NCBI GenBank assembly: GCA_963603285.1
Contig: CAVCMG010000018.1
Location: 1-52,106 of the forward strand
Source: UBA11957 sp963603285
Lineage (GTDB): Bacteria; Bacillota; Clostridia; Lachnospirales; Lachnospiraceae
Reading direction: 5' to 3'
DNA: 52,106 bases
Shown here piece after piece: positions 32,687 to 43,400 of this stretch. Every line of letters starts with the position of its first letter. Position 1 is the first letter of the stretch. A program made the position numbers and the translations under genes. The notes beneath the pieces are model-generated. The model made no database searches. It saw only the letters and a list, made by a program, of their open reading frames with translations, and was not told where the DNA came from.

Positions 32687-32715
32687 AGTATATAACGATA
32701 TGTCGGCCTTGTCAA
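32687..32715 (-). promoter_or_regulatory. Promoter of the TPP-riboswitch operon
   Basis: On the minus strand TTGACA (32715-32710), 17 bp, TATACT (32692-32687). It lies back to back with the promoter of the SGNH hydrolase gene. Confidence 0.85.
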
Positions 32716-32730
32716 TAAAAGCATATTTTA

Positions 32731-32739
32731 TGCTATACT
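32731..32739 (+). promoter_or_regulatory. Extended -10 promoter of the SGNH hydrolase gene
   Basis: TGCTATACT is an extended -10, 30 bp ahead of the start codon. A TTGTCA at 32709-32714 overlaps the -35 of the opposite promoter and is 19 bp away. Confidence 0.55.
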
Positions 32740-32768
32740 ACAGGAAATGGTTTGAAAGGAGGACAGCT

Positions 32769-33377
32769 ATGACCGGACAGCACTGTCTTTTTCTCGGCGA
32801 CAGCATCACTGACGCCGGACATCTCTGGGAAGCGGATCCCCGTCTGTTGGGGGATGGCTTTGTACGAAAGATCAGCGAAACGGAGGCTTTTTCTTCGGCT
32901 CATATTGTCAATCGGGGGCAGGACGGCTTTACCAGTGCCGCGCTCTGGCGGCTGGTGCAGCGGATGACGGATCTGTCTTTCTTTGACACGATCACCATGC
33001 TGATCGGCGTCAATGACCTGCCAGTCGCTTACTATACGGATCCCGGCTGGATCACGACAGTCTTCACTCCATCTGTGCGGGCACTGCTTGTCCGTCTTAA
33101 GGCTTCTGCGCCCCAAAGGCTCTTTGTCATGGAGCCCTTTTTATTCACGCCGCCGGACAGTCACAGTCTTCTGCTGCCGCTGCTTTTGCAGGAACAGCAG
33201 ATCCTTCGGGAATACGCTGCGGCCTGCGGCGCTGTCTATATCCCTCTGCAGGAGGCTGTACAGACAGCCATCGACCGCCTTGGTGCAGCCGCTGTCACAA
33301 CTGACGGCATCCATCTGACACCCGCCGGTAACCAGATCCTTGCCGACGCATGGATACGCAGCTGTCTGCAGGCGTAA
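32769..33377 (+). CDS. SGNH/GDSL-family hydrolase
   Basis: A 202-residue esterase-type hydrolase. Block I is FLGDSITDAG with the nucleophile serine, block III is IGVNDLP, and the catalytic Asp-His pair is in TDGIHLTPAG. No signal peptide is seen, so it acts in the cytosol, probably on an acyl or acetyl ester. Start ATG 32769 follows AAAGGAGGA; a longer frame from 32700 crosses the promoter. Divergent from the thiamine-precursor operon and convergent with a spore protein gene 10 bp away. Confidence 0.9.
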   Translation: MTGQHCLFLGDSITDAGHLWEADPRLLGDGFVRKISETEAFSSAHIVNRGQDGFTSAALWRLVQRMTDLSFFDTITMLIGVNDLPVAYYTDPGWITTVFTPSVRALLVRLKASAPQRLFVMEPFLFTPPDSHSLLLPLLLQEQQILREYAAACGAVYIPLQEAVQTAIDRLGAAAVTTDGIHLTPAGNQILADAWIRSCLQA

Positions 33378-33386
33378 CTTTTTGCC

Positions 33387-33623
33387 TTACTGTATCCGGT
33401 CAGTTGTATCTTTCATGCTTTCGCCGTGGGCCTGCAGGTTCTTTTCTTCACGCTTTCTGCGGGTGACCAGACCGCCGATCCGGCCGGTTTCCTTGGCAGA
33501 CAGCGTTTTCCAGCCGTCCTCCAGCACACGGTCCAGAAGGCCGAGCTCCCCGGCGATCTCATATTTCATCTTTTCTTCCCGTGACAGCGTATCCAGATCC
33601 GGGATTTCCTTTTGTCTGCTCAT
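33387..33623 (-). CDS. Small acid-soluble spore protein, alpha/beta type
   Basis: A 78-residue protein. The core EKMKYEIAGELGL and the second helix region GWKTLSAKETGRIGGLVTRRKREE match the two DNA-binding helices of alpha/beta SASPs, which coat and protect spore DNA. Start ATG 33623 follows AAGGAG by 8 nt; GTG 33632 would overlap it. Such genes are normally transcribed by SigG in the forespore; no SigG site was identified with certainty. Confidence 0.88.
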   Translation of the reverse strand: MSRQKEIPDLDTLSREEKMKYEIAGELGLLDRVLEDGWKTLSAKETGRIGGLVTRRKREEKNLQAHGESMKDTTDRIQ

Positions 33624-33693
33624 GATTTTCACTCCTTATCCGTATGATCTGTAAGGAGTATGCCCGGAATCTGACTGGATATACACGTTTTTC

Positions 33694-33759
33694 TCACTGC
33701 TCCATTATAGAAAACAGCTGTAATACCTTTTCCACGTGTTTAAACTCTGCTGTATGACA
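33694..33759 (-). pseudogene. Short relic of an Rpn-type nuclease gene
   Basis: Twenty codons read EFKHVEKVLQLFSIMEQ and stop. This matches IKHVEAVLQLLSIMEH of the larger relic 330 bp upstream, at the DNA level as well. It is the remains of a second copy, without start or remainder. The rest of 33624-33798 holds nothing recognisable. Confidence 0.7.
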
Positions 33760-33798
33760 AAGAAAATATCCGTAAAATAATACACCAGTCTTACAAGC

Positions 33799-34523
33799 TT
33801 ACTGCTTTTGCAGTACGCCTGCTGCCATTTTAAGTAATTCATCATTCACACCAGACTTGCGAATGGAAGACTCGTCTTCTCCATTCAATAAACGTCGAAT
33901 AAGATCAATCATAGTTTTGGCACCACGTTCTTCGCCTAACTTTATTCCACGAGCTTCACCTAATTTTACTCCACGGGCTTCGCCTCTCTGCTCCGCAACA
34001 TCTAATACATCACACATATTTTTTACTTTACCTCCACCTTCTTTATAGATTGCTTCCGCAAATCTGTCGTCATGCTCCATAATCGAAAGCAGCTGTAATA
34101 CTGCTTCCACGTGTTTGATTTCTGTTTTTGTCGGTGTGTAACCGTTATTTTTTCGCTTTTGTACGAAATAATCTGCTACAACTTTAAAATCGGACTGGAA
34201 CATTTCTACCTGCTCGTCGGTTAGCCAGGCCACCTGAAACAGATTCACTTTGTAATCACTCACATAAGGATCAAATCCCTCTGGAACGGTTAATTTTTCA
34301 AGCAAATGTATCGGCTTGTCCCACCCTTTTTCCAACGCTTGACTACATCACGCTCCATCTCATGCAACATTCCCTTTTCCCTGTAAAAATCCTTAGTTCC
34401 TCTGTCCTCCAGTTCTTCCGGCTGAATCTTTTCCTGTCCGTTAAACATTAAAACATTGACGATGTCCGCAAATACATCATCATATGCCACAAGAATCTTT
34501 TCACTTAAATCCTTCTGTCCCAT
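33799..34523 (-). pseudogene. Broken Rpn family (PD-(D/E)XK) recombination-promoting nuclease
   Basis: The start MGQKDLSEKILVAYDDVFAD and the C-terminal half (WDKPIHLLEKLTVPEGFDPYVSDYKVNLFQVAWL, KHVEAVLQLLSIMEHDDRF, MCDVLDVAEQRGEARG) belong to the Rpn/transposase_31 family. Around 34335 the frame shifts and about 60 residues are missing: ...MERDVVKRWKK runs directly into KGWDKPIH in another frame. The missing piece should carry the catalytic strands, so the gene is dead. A repeat KLGEARG is seen in the tail. The upstream part has GGGAG 4 nt ahead of ATG 34523. Confidence 0.85.
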
Positions 34524-34741
34524 AGATCTCCCTGTTCTGTTTTGATTTTCGTTTTTGAAATACATAACGACTGTTAAATTTGAAATGATAACATCTGATG
34601 ACGAATTCTGATCAAAAATGCATAATTTATAATGCTGAAGTTATTAACTACTTTATTCGTCCCATTCACTATATCTCTTTTCATTCAGCTTGTCAATCCC
34701 TTTATACTGGTTTAATCCTTTTTTATGTAAAAAAGCGTGCC

Positions 34742-35629
34742 TTATCTGTGGCACGCTTCCTCGACGCGGGATTCATGGATGAACATCCCGCCATATTTTG
34801 GTTTGTCAAACCGCCGCATAAACAGCGGACATTTGCACAGGAACAGGTAATAAATTGGCCAGCCATAGCCGTACGCAGTTTCGAAGTTTCCCATGCCCTT
34901 GGCCAGGATCACATCGGTCTGTGAGAGAAATTCTCTTATTTCTTCCGGGACATGCAGCGGAACGGTTCCACCGATGTCGGTTCCGTTGTCCATAATCTCT
35001 GCTACCTGATCTGCCCCGACCTGCAGGGCGTCCTCTCTGGTTACATCGTTGGACACCGGCTCGCCGCGGACCATCATCACATAGGAGGTATCTGGCCATC
35101 TTTCCTTTAACGTCTGCAAAAGCAGTTTGTCCAGAACGATCTCCCCGCAGTTATCCGCCAGAAGCACCATACGCCTTGCGCAGTCCATATCCTTTGTAAA
35201 CTGTATATATTCTTTCTCATCGATCGTGGCCGGATCTGCCTTTGCAAACAGGTCTAAAAGCTGTTCCTTTTCGATCGTATTTCCCGTGCCAAAATCAATA
35301 TAATTGGCAGTCTGGGCAAAGACAAGCGCGGTGCGCACCGGATCGTCGGCCGCCTGTATCCGTTGCAGGAAATCCTGCTCCATCGAAAGCATCAGCTCAT
35401 TATACTGCCTCTTGATCTCTGTAAAGTCCTTCTTTTTTCCAAAATAACGCTCATACGCCTTTCGCATCTGCACAGACAGATACGGCGCACTCTCTTTCAC
35501 GCCCAGCACGGCAACGATCCCGGCGATCTCCCGGAAATAGTCTGCCTTTTTTCTCTCGTCTGTAAAATGTGCGATTTCCTTTTCTCTGCGGTCCAAAAGG
35601 CACCGCATGCAGTCACTGGTCAGTTCCAT
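34742..35629 (-). CDS. DUF89/ARMT1-like damage-control phosphatase family protein
   Basis: A 295-residue protein of the DUF89 family, metal-dependent phosphatases thought to remove harmful phosphometabolites. The family start CMRCLLDRR is present, the metal-site word LADNCGEIVLDKLL, MVRGEPVSNDVT and the late LAKGMGNFETAYG and LFLCKCP. The substrate is not known. It starts 9 bp after the LacI-type regulator gene with AGGAGAAG as binding site, so the two are co-transcribed. Confidence 0.87.
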   Translation of the reverse strand: MELTSDCMRCLLDRREKEIAHFTDERKKADYFREIAGIVAVLGVKESAPYLSVQMRKAYERYFGKKKDFTEIKRQYNELMLSMEQDFLQRIQAADDPVRTALVFAQTANYIDFGTGNTIEKEQLLDLFAKADPATIDEKEYIQFTKDMDCARRMVLLADNCGEIVLDKLLLQTLKERWPDTSYVMMVRGEPVSNDVTREDALQVGADQVAEIMDNGTDIGGTVPLHVPEEIREFLSQTDVILAKGMGNFETAYGYGWPIYYLFLCKCPLFMRRFDKPKYGGMFIHESRVEEACHR

Positions 35630-35638
35630 ATGCTTCTC

Positions 35639-36676
35639 CTATGCTATCGTTTCTCTGATGCAGATATCCAGACAGGTATGCACCACATCCGCCGCCGGTT
35701 CTGCTGCCCTGCTCAGATAATCGTATAGAATCTGCAGAGGCTCGCTGCCCTGCCGACCGGCCTCCTGACCGATCGTGGCGTTTAAGATACCCTCTTTTAA
35801 CATCTGCAGGGTGGACTCTGCCTTATCGTGGCTGATCACCGCCACACTGTCCTGACGCCCGGCGGCACTGACAGCACGGCAGGCGCCGTAAACACCACCC
35901 GCCACGATATAGAGTCCGGTGATGTCCGGATACTTTTCAAGCATCTGCCGGGTCACATCAAAGCTGATAAAATCATCGTCCTGATTGGCCGTAGCCGCGG
36001 CGATTGAAAGGGCGGGATAACGATTACTTAAAATCTCCCGGAAGCCCTTTTCGCGTTCCACATGACAGACAACCATCGGAGAACCGCTGATAATACCGAT
36101 CCGGCCGCCCTGGGGATGAAAAAGCCCCATCAGTCCTCCGGCCATCTCACCGGCCTTTTTGTAGTCGCTGCCCACATAACAGAGCCGCCCCGAATCCTCC
36201 AGATCCGAATTGACCGTTACAACAGGGATCCCCTCTCTGGAAAGCTCCTTTAACCGCCTGGCAACGGCCGGGTGGCTGAAGGGTGTGATCGCCAGCCCCT
36301 GTATGCCCTCGGCCACGAGCCGGTCGATCTTTTCGATCTGACCTGCGCCGGTCTCGTCCTCTATGCTGCTGGACGCCTTGATGACCGTCACACCAAAGCT
36401 TTTCAGCTCATTTTCCTTTTCTTCAACGCCATGCAATACCTCCGTAAAAAAAGGGTTGGCCGTTGTTCCCTGAAAGATCAGATAGCCCAGCTTTATATTT
36501 TTGCGGCTGATCGCCAGTGTACGACCGATACTGTTTGGCACATAGCCCACCGAATCCACGATAGCCTGTACTTTTTTTGCTGTTTCTTCGCTGACGCCGC
36601 CCCGGTGGTTGAGCACACGGTCCACCGTTCCCCGGGATACCCCGGCCATCTGCGCAATTTCTTTTAATGTGATCAT
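35639..36676 (-). CDS. LacI family transcriptional regulator
   Basis: A 345-residue repressor-type protein: LacI HTH at the start (MITLKEIAQMAGVSRGTVDRVLNHRGGVSEET) with hinge NSIGRTLA, then a periplasmic-binding-protein-like sugar domain (LGYLIFQGTTANPFFTEVLHGV, GRIGIISGSPM). Domain 2 resembles the rhizopine/ribose-type group rather than LacI itself. Start ATG 36676 follows GTGGA, a weak site. Its only operon partner is the DUF89 gene. Confidence 0.88.
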   Translation of the reverse strand: MITLKEIAQMAGVSRGTVDRVLNHRGGVSEETAKKVQAIVDSVGYVPNSIGRTLAISRKNIKLGYLIFQGTTANPFFTEVLHGVEEKENELKSFGVTVIKASSSIEDETGAGQIEKIDRLVAEGIQGLAITPFSHPAVARRLKELSREGIPVVTVNSDLEDSGRLCYVGSDYKKAGEMAGGLMGLFHPQGGRIGIISGSPMVVCHVEREKGFREILSNRYPALSIAAATANQDDDFISFDVTRQMLEKYPDITGLYIVAGGVYGACRAVSAAGRQDSVAVISHDKAESTLQMLKEGILNATIGQEAGRQGSEPLQILYDYLSRAAEPAADVVHTCLDICIRETIA

Positions 36677-36766
36677 AGTTTCCACGTAAGCGACCGAGTC
36701 GCCCTTTCCGCTTTTGTCTGCGCCATCCAGGCACAGTCTTTTCCTGTCCAGTATACTTCTTTTTCC

Positions 36767-39700
36767 CTATACCGGCAATACATCCCGCAGGGCAAAGGAG
36801 TAGATCAGCCGCCGCACCACAGGTCTGCCTGTCAGACGAGTGAGCGCTTCGGCATAATATTTCAGCTGGACGCGGTATTTGTCCGCCAGATCCGATCCGT
36901 CGGGACGTGTGATCCGGTCGGTCTTATAATCCACCAGCACCAGTCCGTCCTCCGTCTCATAATAGGCGTCGATGATTCCCTGCACAAGGATTGTCTCATC
37001 GCTCCCGGCAAAACGCTCATCCGCTTCCTCTGCCGGGACGGTCAGGAAAAACTGCCGCTCCCGGTACAGCCGTCCCTGCCGGCTGGCCTCTGCCATTTCC
37101 CTGCCCAGCGTACTTTCCATAAAGCAGGTAAAATCCTCCGGGCGCAGCATGGCGGCGTCTTCCGCACTGAGCATGCCATTCTTGGTCAGCCTCTCGATCT
37201 GCTTTTTCATATCCACACCGGCGGCATATGCTTCATAGTCCATACATTCCATCATCCGGTGATATGCCGTACCACGCAGAGCGCCCTGGCTGGCGGTCTG
37301 GCGGCTGCCCTGCATAAAGGACGGAATATACGGGATCACCTCCGGTTCCTCGTACAGGCTGTGTCCCTGTTCCTCCTCATACGCCTTCAGCTTCAGCTCG
37401 GAAACACTGAGCTTTGGCGGCATATCTGCGTATGCCTGATACGGATAGATATAGCCAAGAACATTATCGAGATATTTCCTCGTATTCTTGTCGTATGTTT
37501 TTTCCGGATCAAGAGAACCGATCTCTTCTGCCAGCGCTTCCTGCTGCAGCTGCTCTGTCAGTTCTGACACCACAAGATCCTCTACCTCCAGCAACCGTAT
37601 CCGGAAATTTCCCTCCGGCAGCGTATGCTCTGTGTACTCGGCCCGACCCTGTATACCCCGTTCGGCGGCCAGATCAGCCAGCGCACGGCTTCCGCCAAGC
37701 GCCTGCAGAATCCAGTCCATATAGGAGGTGGCAAACAGCAGGCGGCCATAGGGCAGCGGCTGTTCCCTTTCCTGTATGCCCTGCATGATCTCTGTCAGCT
37801 TTTTGTCCGCTGCCGCAAGCGTGCCCGTAAGAATCAGCTTCTGCTTGGCACGGGTCAGGGCCACATACAGCACGCGCAGCTCCTCGCCGAGGGTTTCCTC
37901 CCGGAGAATATTCTGCAGGATCTTATGGTACAGGGTTTCCGTCTTTGTCCGAAGTGCAGTATTGACACAGGGCATACCGATGCCAAGCTCCGGATGCAGC
38001 GTCACCATCTGGCGCGTATCGGTCATATTAAAGCTCTTGCCAAGCCCTGCCACGATGACCACGGGAAATTCCAGACCTTTGCTGTTGTGGATACTCATGA
38101 TCCGCACCATATCCGTTTCCTGTTCCATTACGCTGGCTTCGCCGAAATCCACCTGGTATTTCTGCAGGCTGTCGATGTAGCGCAGGAAGTGAAACAGTCC
38201 ACTGTAGCTGCTTTTTTCATATTCCCCGGCCTTTTCCACCAGCATCCGCAGATTGGCTCTTCGCTGCTCTCCCGCCGGCATGGCGCTCACCCGTTCGAGA
38301 TAGCCGGAGGTCTCGTACAGCTCGACCAGCAGTTCCCGCACGGATGTATAAGAGATTTTCTCTCGAAATTTATCGTACTGTTTCCAGAAGCTTTCCAGCT
38401 TCTCTGTCAGCACCGGATCTGTCCCTGCCTTATCCGGATAGCTTCTCGCCGAGATGTACAGTGGCTTTTCAGGCGCACTGTTTTTTACCTTTGCCATATC
38501 CTCAGCAGACAGTCCGCCGATCGCCGACGTCAGCACTGCCGTCAGCGGCATCTCCTGCCGCGGATTGTCCAGAAGCCGCAGATACTGCAATACGGTCACA
38601 ACCTCCGGCGCACTGAAATACCCCACGCGGGAGATACTGACCGAAGGGATCTTTCTTTCCTTCAGTACCCGGGTAAACACCTCTGACCAGCCGCGGATAC
38701 TGCGCAGCAGGATCACGATATCGCCGTAGCGGATCTTTCGCCGGTCTCCCGTCGTCTCGTCCGTGATCCACTCTCTCCCCACCATGCCGCGGATCCGGTC
38801 GGCTGCCAGCACAGCCTCAAGCTCTCTGGCCGATCCGAGCTCTCTGGCATCGTCGGTATCCTTTTCAATCATCAGAAGCTCCGTCTCACAATCCGTCTCT
38901 GCCTCGGGCCACACAGCGCCGGGGTACAGATATGCCGACGGATCGTAGCTGATCCCGCCAAGTGACCGGGTCATCAGCCGGGAAAACAGACAGTTGACGC
39001 TGTCGATCACCTCCCGGCGGCTTCGGAAATTCCTGTGCAGGTCGATACGCTGGCATACACTGTCGGTCAGGCTGTAGGTTTCATATTTTTCCATAAAAAG
39101 CTCCGGCCTTGCCAGACGGAACTTGTAAATGCTCTGCTTGACATCGCCTACCATAAACAGGTTGTGCTGTCCCTCCCGCTCACGGCTTACCGCTGTCAGA
39201 ATCTTTTCCTGCACCAGGTTGGAATCCTGATACTCGTCGATCATGATCTGGGCATAGCGGGCCGAAAGCTCTCTGGCCGCCTCCGTAGGCAGCTCGCTGC
39301 CATCCTCCTGCCGCTTTAACAGCACCTGCAGCGCCATATGCTCCACATCGTTAAAATCCAGCAGATTCTTCTCCCGCTTCGCTGCCGCAAAGGCTTCACC
39401 AAAACGTTTTGTCAGTGTGATAAGCCCACGGATCACAGGCAGCGACTGGTGCATTTTGGCATAAACCTCCTCCAGTGGATCACTGTAGTAGGCTCTTGCG
39501 ATCTTTTCCTGCAGAATTTCCTTGGTGCGGGCCCGTTCCTTTTGTGCCTGCAGTTTCTTATCCTCCGGCACATCCGGTATCTTCTTACTGGAAAGCGCCT
39601 TTGGCTTATAGCCCAGAAGAAGCTCCCGCAGGGCTTCATAGCCCGTCGCCGCGGCAATCCTTTCCATATACTCCCAGTCGCTTTCCAACGCCTCGACATA

Positions 39701-40471
39701 CTGCGCCGGTCCATGGTCGGAAAGCGCCAGCGAAAGAGCGCGCCGGTTGGCCTCCATGGCTTCCATAAGCAGAGCCTTTGTCAGCTCCTCCACCTTGCCG
39801 ATCCATGGCATCCGGGAAAGCTCCTCCTCAGATCCGGCCTCATAGGGCGCCAGACACGTATCCAGCCAGACCTCCGGCCACGGATGGCTCTGGGAAAGCG
39901 TATACAGCTTCTGCACCGCCGCCTCCAGACTCTCATCGCTTTTTCCACTGTCCAACGTTTCCGCAAGCGCCAGAAAATCCGGCTCCTGTTTTTCATACGC
40001 CTCTTCCAGCGTCTGGGCCAGCACATCCTGTAAAAGCAGCTTCTGTTCTCCCTCATCGGCCACTCTGGCCCCCGGATCCAGATCGATCTGCTGGAAATAG
40101 CTGCGGATCACATAGGAGCAGAAGCCGTCGATCGTCGTGATCTGGGCATGATGGATCAGCGTCGTCTGCTTCTGCAGATGGGTATTGTCGGGATCCGTCT
40201 CCAGCTTTTCCTCCAGCGCCCGGATCAGCCGGTCCTTCATCTGTGCCGCCGCGGCTCTGGTAAACGTTACGACCAGAAGCTCATCCACATTCAGCGGATG
40301 CTCTCCCTCACTGATCAGCTGCAGGATCCTTTCCACGAGCACAGCCGTTTTACCGGAACCGGCCGCCGCGCTCACGAGAATATTTCTCTCCCTGAGATCA
40401 ATTACTTTCTGCTGTTCATCTGTCCACTTCACTGTCACTGTCTTCCTTTTCTTCTCTGTAGACCCGGCCAT
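36767..40471 (-). CDS. addA: ATP-dependent helicase/nuclease subunit A
   Basis: A 1234-residue protein, the usual length. N-terminal UvrD-type helicase with Walker A SAAAGSGKTAVL, DEYQDSN (Walker B) and LHRNFRSR, followed by motifs HNSKGLEFPVV and LYVALTRAK; C-terminal PD-(D/E)XK nuclease with LVQGIIDAYYE and LVDYKTDR. AddAB processes double-strand breaks for RecA. Start at ATG 40471 has AGGAG 7 nt upstream and overlaps addB by 56 bp; GTG 40439 (then MTVKWTDEQQ) is an alternative that fits relatives well. Confidence 0.95.
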   Translation of the reverse strand: MAGSTEKKRKTVTVKWTDEQQKVIDLRERNILVSAAAGSGKTAVLVERILQLISEGEHPLNVDELLVVTFTRAAAAQMKDRLIRALEEKLETDPDNTHLQKQTTLIHHAQITTIDGFCSYVIRSYFQQIDLDPGARVADEGEQKLLLQDVLAQTLEEAYEKQEPDFLALAETLDSGKSDESLEAAVQKLYTLSQSHPWPEVWLDTCLAPYEAGSEEELSRMPWIGKVEELTKALLMEAMEANRRALSLALSDHGPAQYVEALESDWEYMERIAAATGYEALRELLLGYKPKALSSKKIPDVPEDKKLQAQKERARTKEILQEKIARAYYSDPLEEVYAKMHQSLPVIRGLITLTKRFGEAFAAAKREKNLLDFNDVEHMALQVLLKRQEDGSELPTEAARELSARYAQIMIDEYQDSNLVQEKILTAVSREREGQHNLFMVGDVKQSIYKFRLARPELFMEKYETYSLTDSVCQRIDLHRNFRSRREVIDSVNCLFSRLMTRSLGGISYDPSAYLYPGAVWPEAETDCETELLMIEKDTDDARELGSARELEAVLAADRIRGMVGREWITDETTGDRRKIRYGDIVILLRSIRGWSEVFTRVLKERKIPSVSISRVGYFSAPEVVTVLQYLRLLDNPRQEMPLTAVLTSAIGGLSAEDMAKVKNSAPEKPLYISARSYPDKAGTDPVLTEKLESFWKQYDKFREKISYTSVRELLVELYETSGYLERVSAMPAGEQRRANLRMLVEKAGEYEKSSYSGLFHFLRYIDSLQKYQVDFGEASVMEQETDMVRIMSIHNSKGLEFPVVIVAGLGKSFNMTDTRQMVTLHPELGIGMPCVNTALRTKTETLYHKILQNILREETLGEELRVLYVALTRAKQKLILTGTLAAADKKLTEIMQGIQEREQPLPYGRLLFATSYMDWILQALGGSRALADLAAERGIQGRAEYTEHTLPEGNFRIRLLEVEDLVVSELTEQLQQEALAEEIGSLDPEKTYDKNTRKYLDNVLGYIYPYQAYADMPPKLSVSELKLKAYEEEQGHSLYEEPEVIPYIPSFMQGSRQTASQGALRGTAYHRMMECMDYEAYAAGVDMKKQIERLTKNGMLSAEDAAMLRPEDFTCFMESTLGREMAEASRQGRLYRERQFFLTVPAEEADERFAGSDETILVQGIIDAYYETEDGLVLVDYKTDRITRPDGSDLADKYRVQLKYYAEALTRLTGRPVVRRLIYSFALRDVLPV

Positions 40472-43400
40472 CCAGGATCTCCTGCCACAGCCAGTCCTTG
40501 TTCTGCTTTTTCAGCTGCCTGAACGTACATCCGGCAAGCCGTGTATCAAAGCCGCAGACCTCCTGATATGCACAGAAATCACAGGCCGTGCGCTCGCCCT
40601 GACGGCATGGATTTTTTTCGGCATGACCATGTAATATCTCCTGACCGATCTGCACGGCTTTTTTCACGGCGTAATCTGTCAGCGCCGCAAACTGTTCTTC
40701 ATCCACCGCCGAAGATCTGGCACTTAACGAGCCGTCTTTTTTACGTTCCAGCGGCAGCATCCGGGATTTGCCTCCCGGCTCCAGCCGGTTATCCAGATGG
40801 CAGTAGATCCGTTCATCGGCAGATACCAGTCCATTCATTTTCAGCGTTTTCAGCCGCAGATTCTCCACCGGATCGTCCTCCCCGGCCTCGATCAACGGAT
40901 CCTGCATCTGGTAATACAAAAGCGCTGCAGGTGACGTCTCCTTGTCCGGATGACGTCCCTTTTCGATCTCCAGCGCCGCCTTCATATACAGGATCAGCTG
41001 CAGCTGCAGGCCGTAATAGAAATCCTCGAGAGAAAAACTCTTGCTGCCCGATTTGTAATCCACGATCCTCACCAGCACCTGTTCGGGATCCTCATACAGA
41101 TCCATACGGTCGATCTTTCCGCGCAGATACATCCGCCCGGTCTCGGACAGCTGCAGACACATACTGTCCAGAAAGCTCTTGCTGTCAAAGCTGATCTCAA
41201 AGCCTGCCGGTTCAAAGTCGCTGTCCTTTAACTCCTCCCGGATTGCCCAGAGGCTGCGCCTGAGAAGCTTTTCAATGCGGCGGCCCATATAGCGGTTTCT
41301 GGCAGAGCTTAACAGAATCTGGTTGCCGTATTCCTCCATGATCTGTGAAAGGCACTGGCTGATCAGCTCATTCTCCCGTTCCTTCGGTACGGTCTTTAAC
41401 GTATAGCCTTCCTTTCGGGCCAGACGGCCAAAAAGCTCCATGCAGGCATGCAGGATGATACCCAGATCCACCGGCCGGAAGCTGTATTCCTCCCGCTCGG
41501 CAATCTGCAGACCATACTGCAGAAAATGCGCATAGGCACAGGCGGCGTAGCGTTCGATACGGGATACGCTGTTCATCAGCTGTTCCCCGTAAAGCGCCTT
41601 TGCTGTTGCACGGCTGATTGCATCGGTATGCGGTGTGTTTTTCGCCTCCTGCAAAAGCATTTCGATCTGCGCCAGGCCCCCCGGCTGCTGCAACAGAAAG
41701 CCCAGCAGCTCCTTTTCATCCCCGGTCAGCGCTGCACCGCCCGGTCGCCGGATGATCTGCAGCAACAGCGTTTTTACATCGGCCGTGGTTTCGATCTCTT
41801 CTACGTGCTCCGGATGCTGTACAGGTGTCAGCTGCAGTGCGGGAAACAGCCGCCGCAGTGTACCAAACAGATAGGCAGGGCCGGTCTGCTCTCCCTTAGC
41901 CGAGCTGGCCGCATAGGATACACTGACATATGCCGAGGGCTTGGTCAGATGCAGATACAGGTAAAATTTCTGGATAAAGATCGTCTCCCGCGGTGATGGT
42001 GCAAGCTCCACCGCCATCTGCTCCAGCGTATCCCGGTCGGTCTCCGACAAAAGGCCGCCGCCTGACAGTCCCCCGGGGATCACCTGATCGTTGACCCCCA
42101 CAAAAAACAGCGCTTTTAAGGAACGCAGACGGGTTCGCTCCACATCACCGATCAGCACCTGATCCGCGGTCGGCGGGATGATACCGATACGCATTTCCAT
42201 CAGGCCCTCCTCCATCAGCTGGGCGAAATCCTGGATGGACACCGGCTCATCTCCCAGGATCTCCACCATCTTGTCCAGCAGATCCATGACAGCACGGTAC
42301 ATCTGCGCATATTCTCTGGCCAGTGCCGCCTCGCCACAGGCCTCAAACATCTGGCGCTTTTTCTCCATCTTTGCCTGTACATCCAGAGAAACCAGAAAGG
42401 CATACAGCGCTTCGCAGCAGCTTTTGACCGTACGGTTTCTGGTGTGCATGGATTCTGTAAAGGGAGATAAAATCTCCATGATACGCTGGCGCAGCTCTTC
42501 CATCACCGGTACCCGCGCAGGATCCATCCGCTGGCTGTGGGCATAGAACCGGTTCTCCCAGCTTTTTCTTCCCCGGATGCCGAGGGCTAGACAGTAATTT
42601 TCCAGCTCGTCGATCTCCTCTGTCGTCAGATTGGACAGACCTGTCCTGAGATAGCGGAACATGCTTTCATAGCTGAAGCTGCTGCTCATGATCGCCAGCG
42701 CCGCCCGGATACATTCCACCAGCGGATTGGAAAGGACATGGCGGCGGCTGTCAAGAAAGCAGGGGATCTTTGCCTTTGCAAAGGCCTGGACAGCTTCAAA
42801 GCCATAGCTTTCCAGATCGCCGGTGATCACAGCGATATCCCGGTAACGGTAGCCCTTCTCCCGTACCAGACGGTGGATCCGGCGGCTGACCTCTTCCATC
42901 TCCGCCGACGGCTGATCGCAGACGAACAGCTGTATATGCTCTGGCTGCTTTTTATAAACGGCGCGATCATAGCGGAACAGATGCTTTTCCAGAAAGCGCA
43001 GATCCTCCCGGTCGCCAAAACGGTCTGTGCCGCCGGAGGGGATACGGATCACATCCTCGATGGGTACCTTTTCTTCTCTGGCAATAGCACACAGCGTTGT
43101 CACGGTCTTTTTGGTCATCCATGCCAGATCCTGCAGGCCGCTTCGGCCAAAGGGATCCTCTCTGTCATCCAGTGTCAGTGTGACACAGACCATCGGACAG
43201 TATTTTAAGAGCGTGCCGATCAGACGGTTCTGGATCGGGGTAAATCCGGTAAAGCCGTCCAGCACGATCGTTGTATGCTTCATGCTTTCCGCTTCCGGGA
43301 TCACACGGCACAGCTGGTCCAGCACTTCCTCCGTCGTCACGTAATGGCTGGCCAGAAATTCCTGAAAACCACGGTAGAGCGTTTCCACGTCCTGCAGCTT

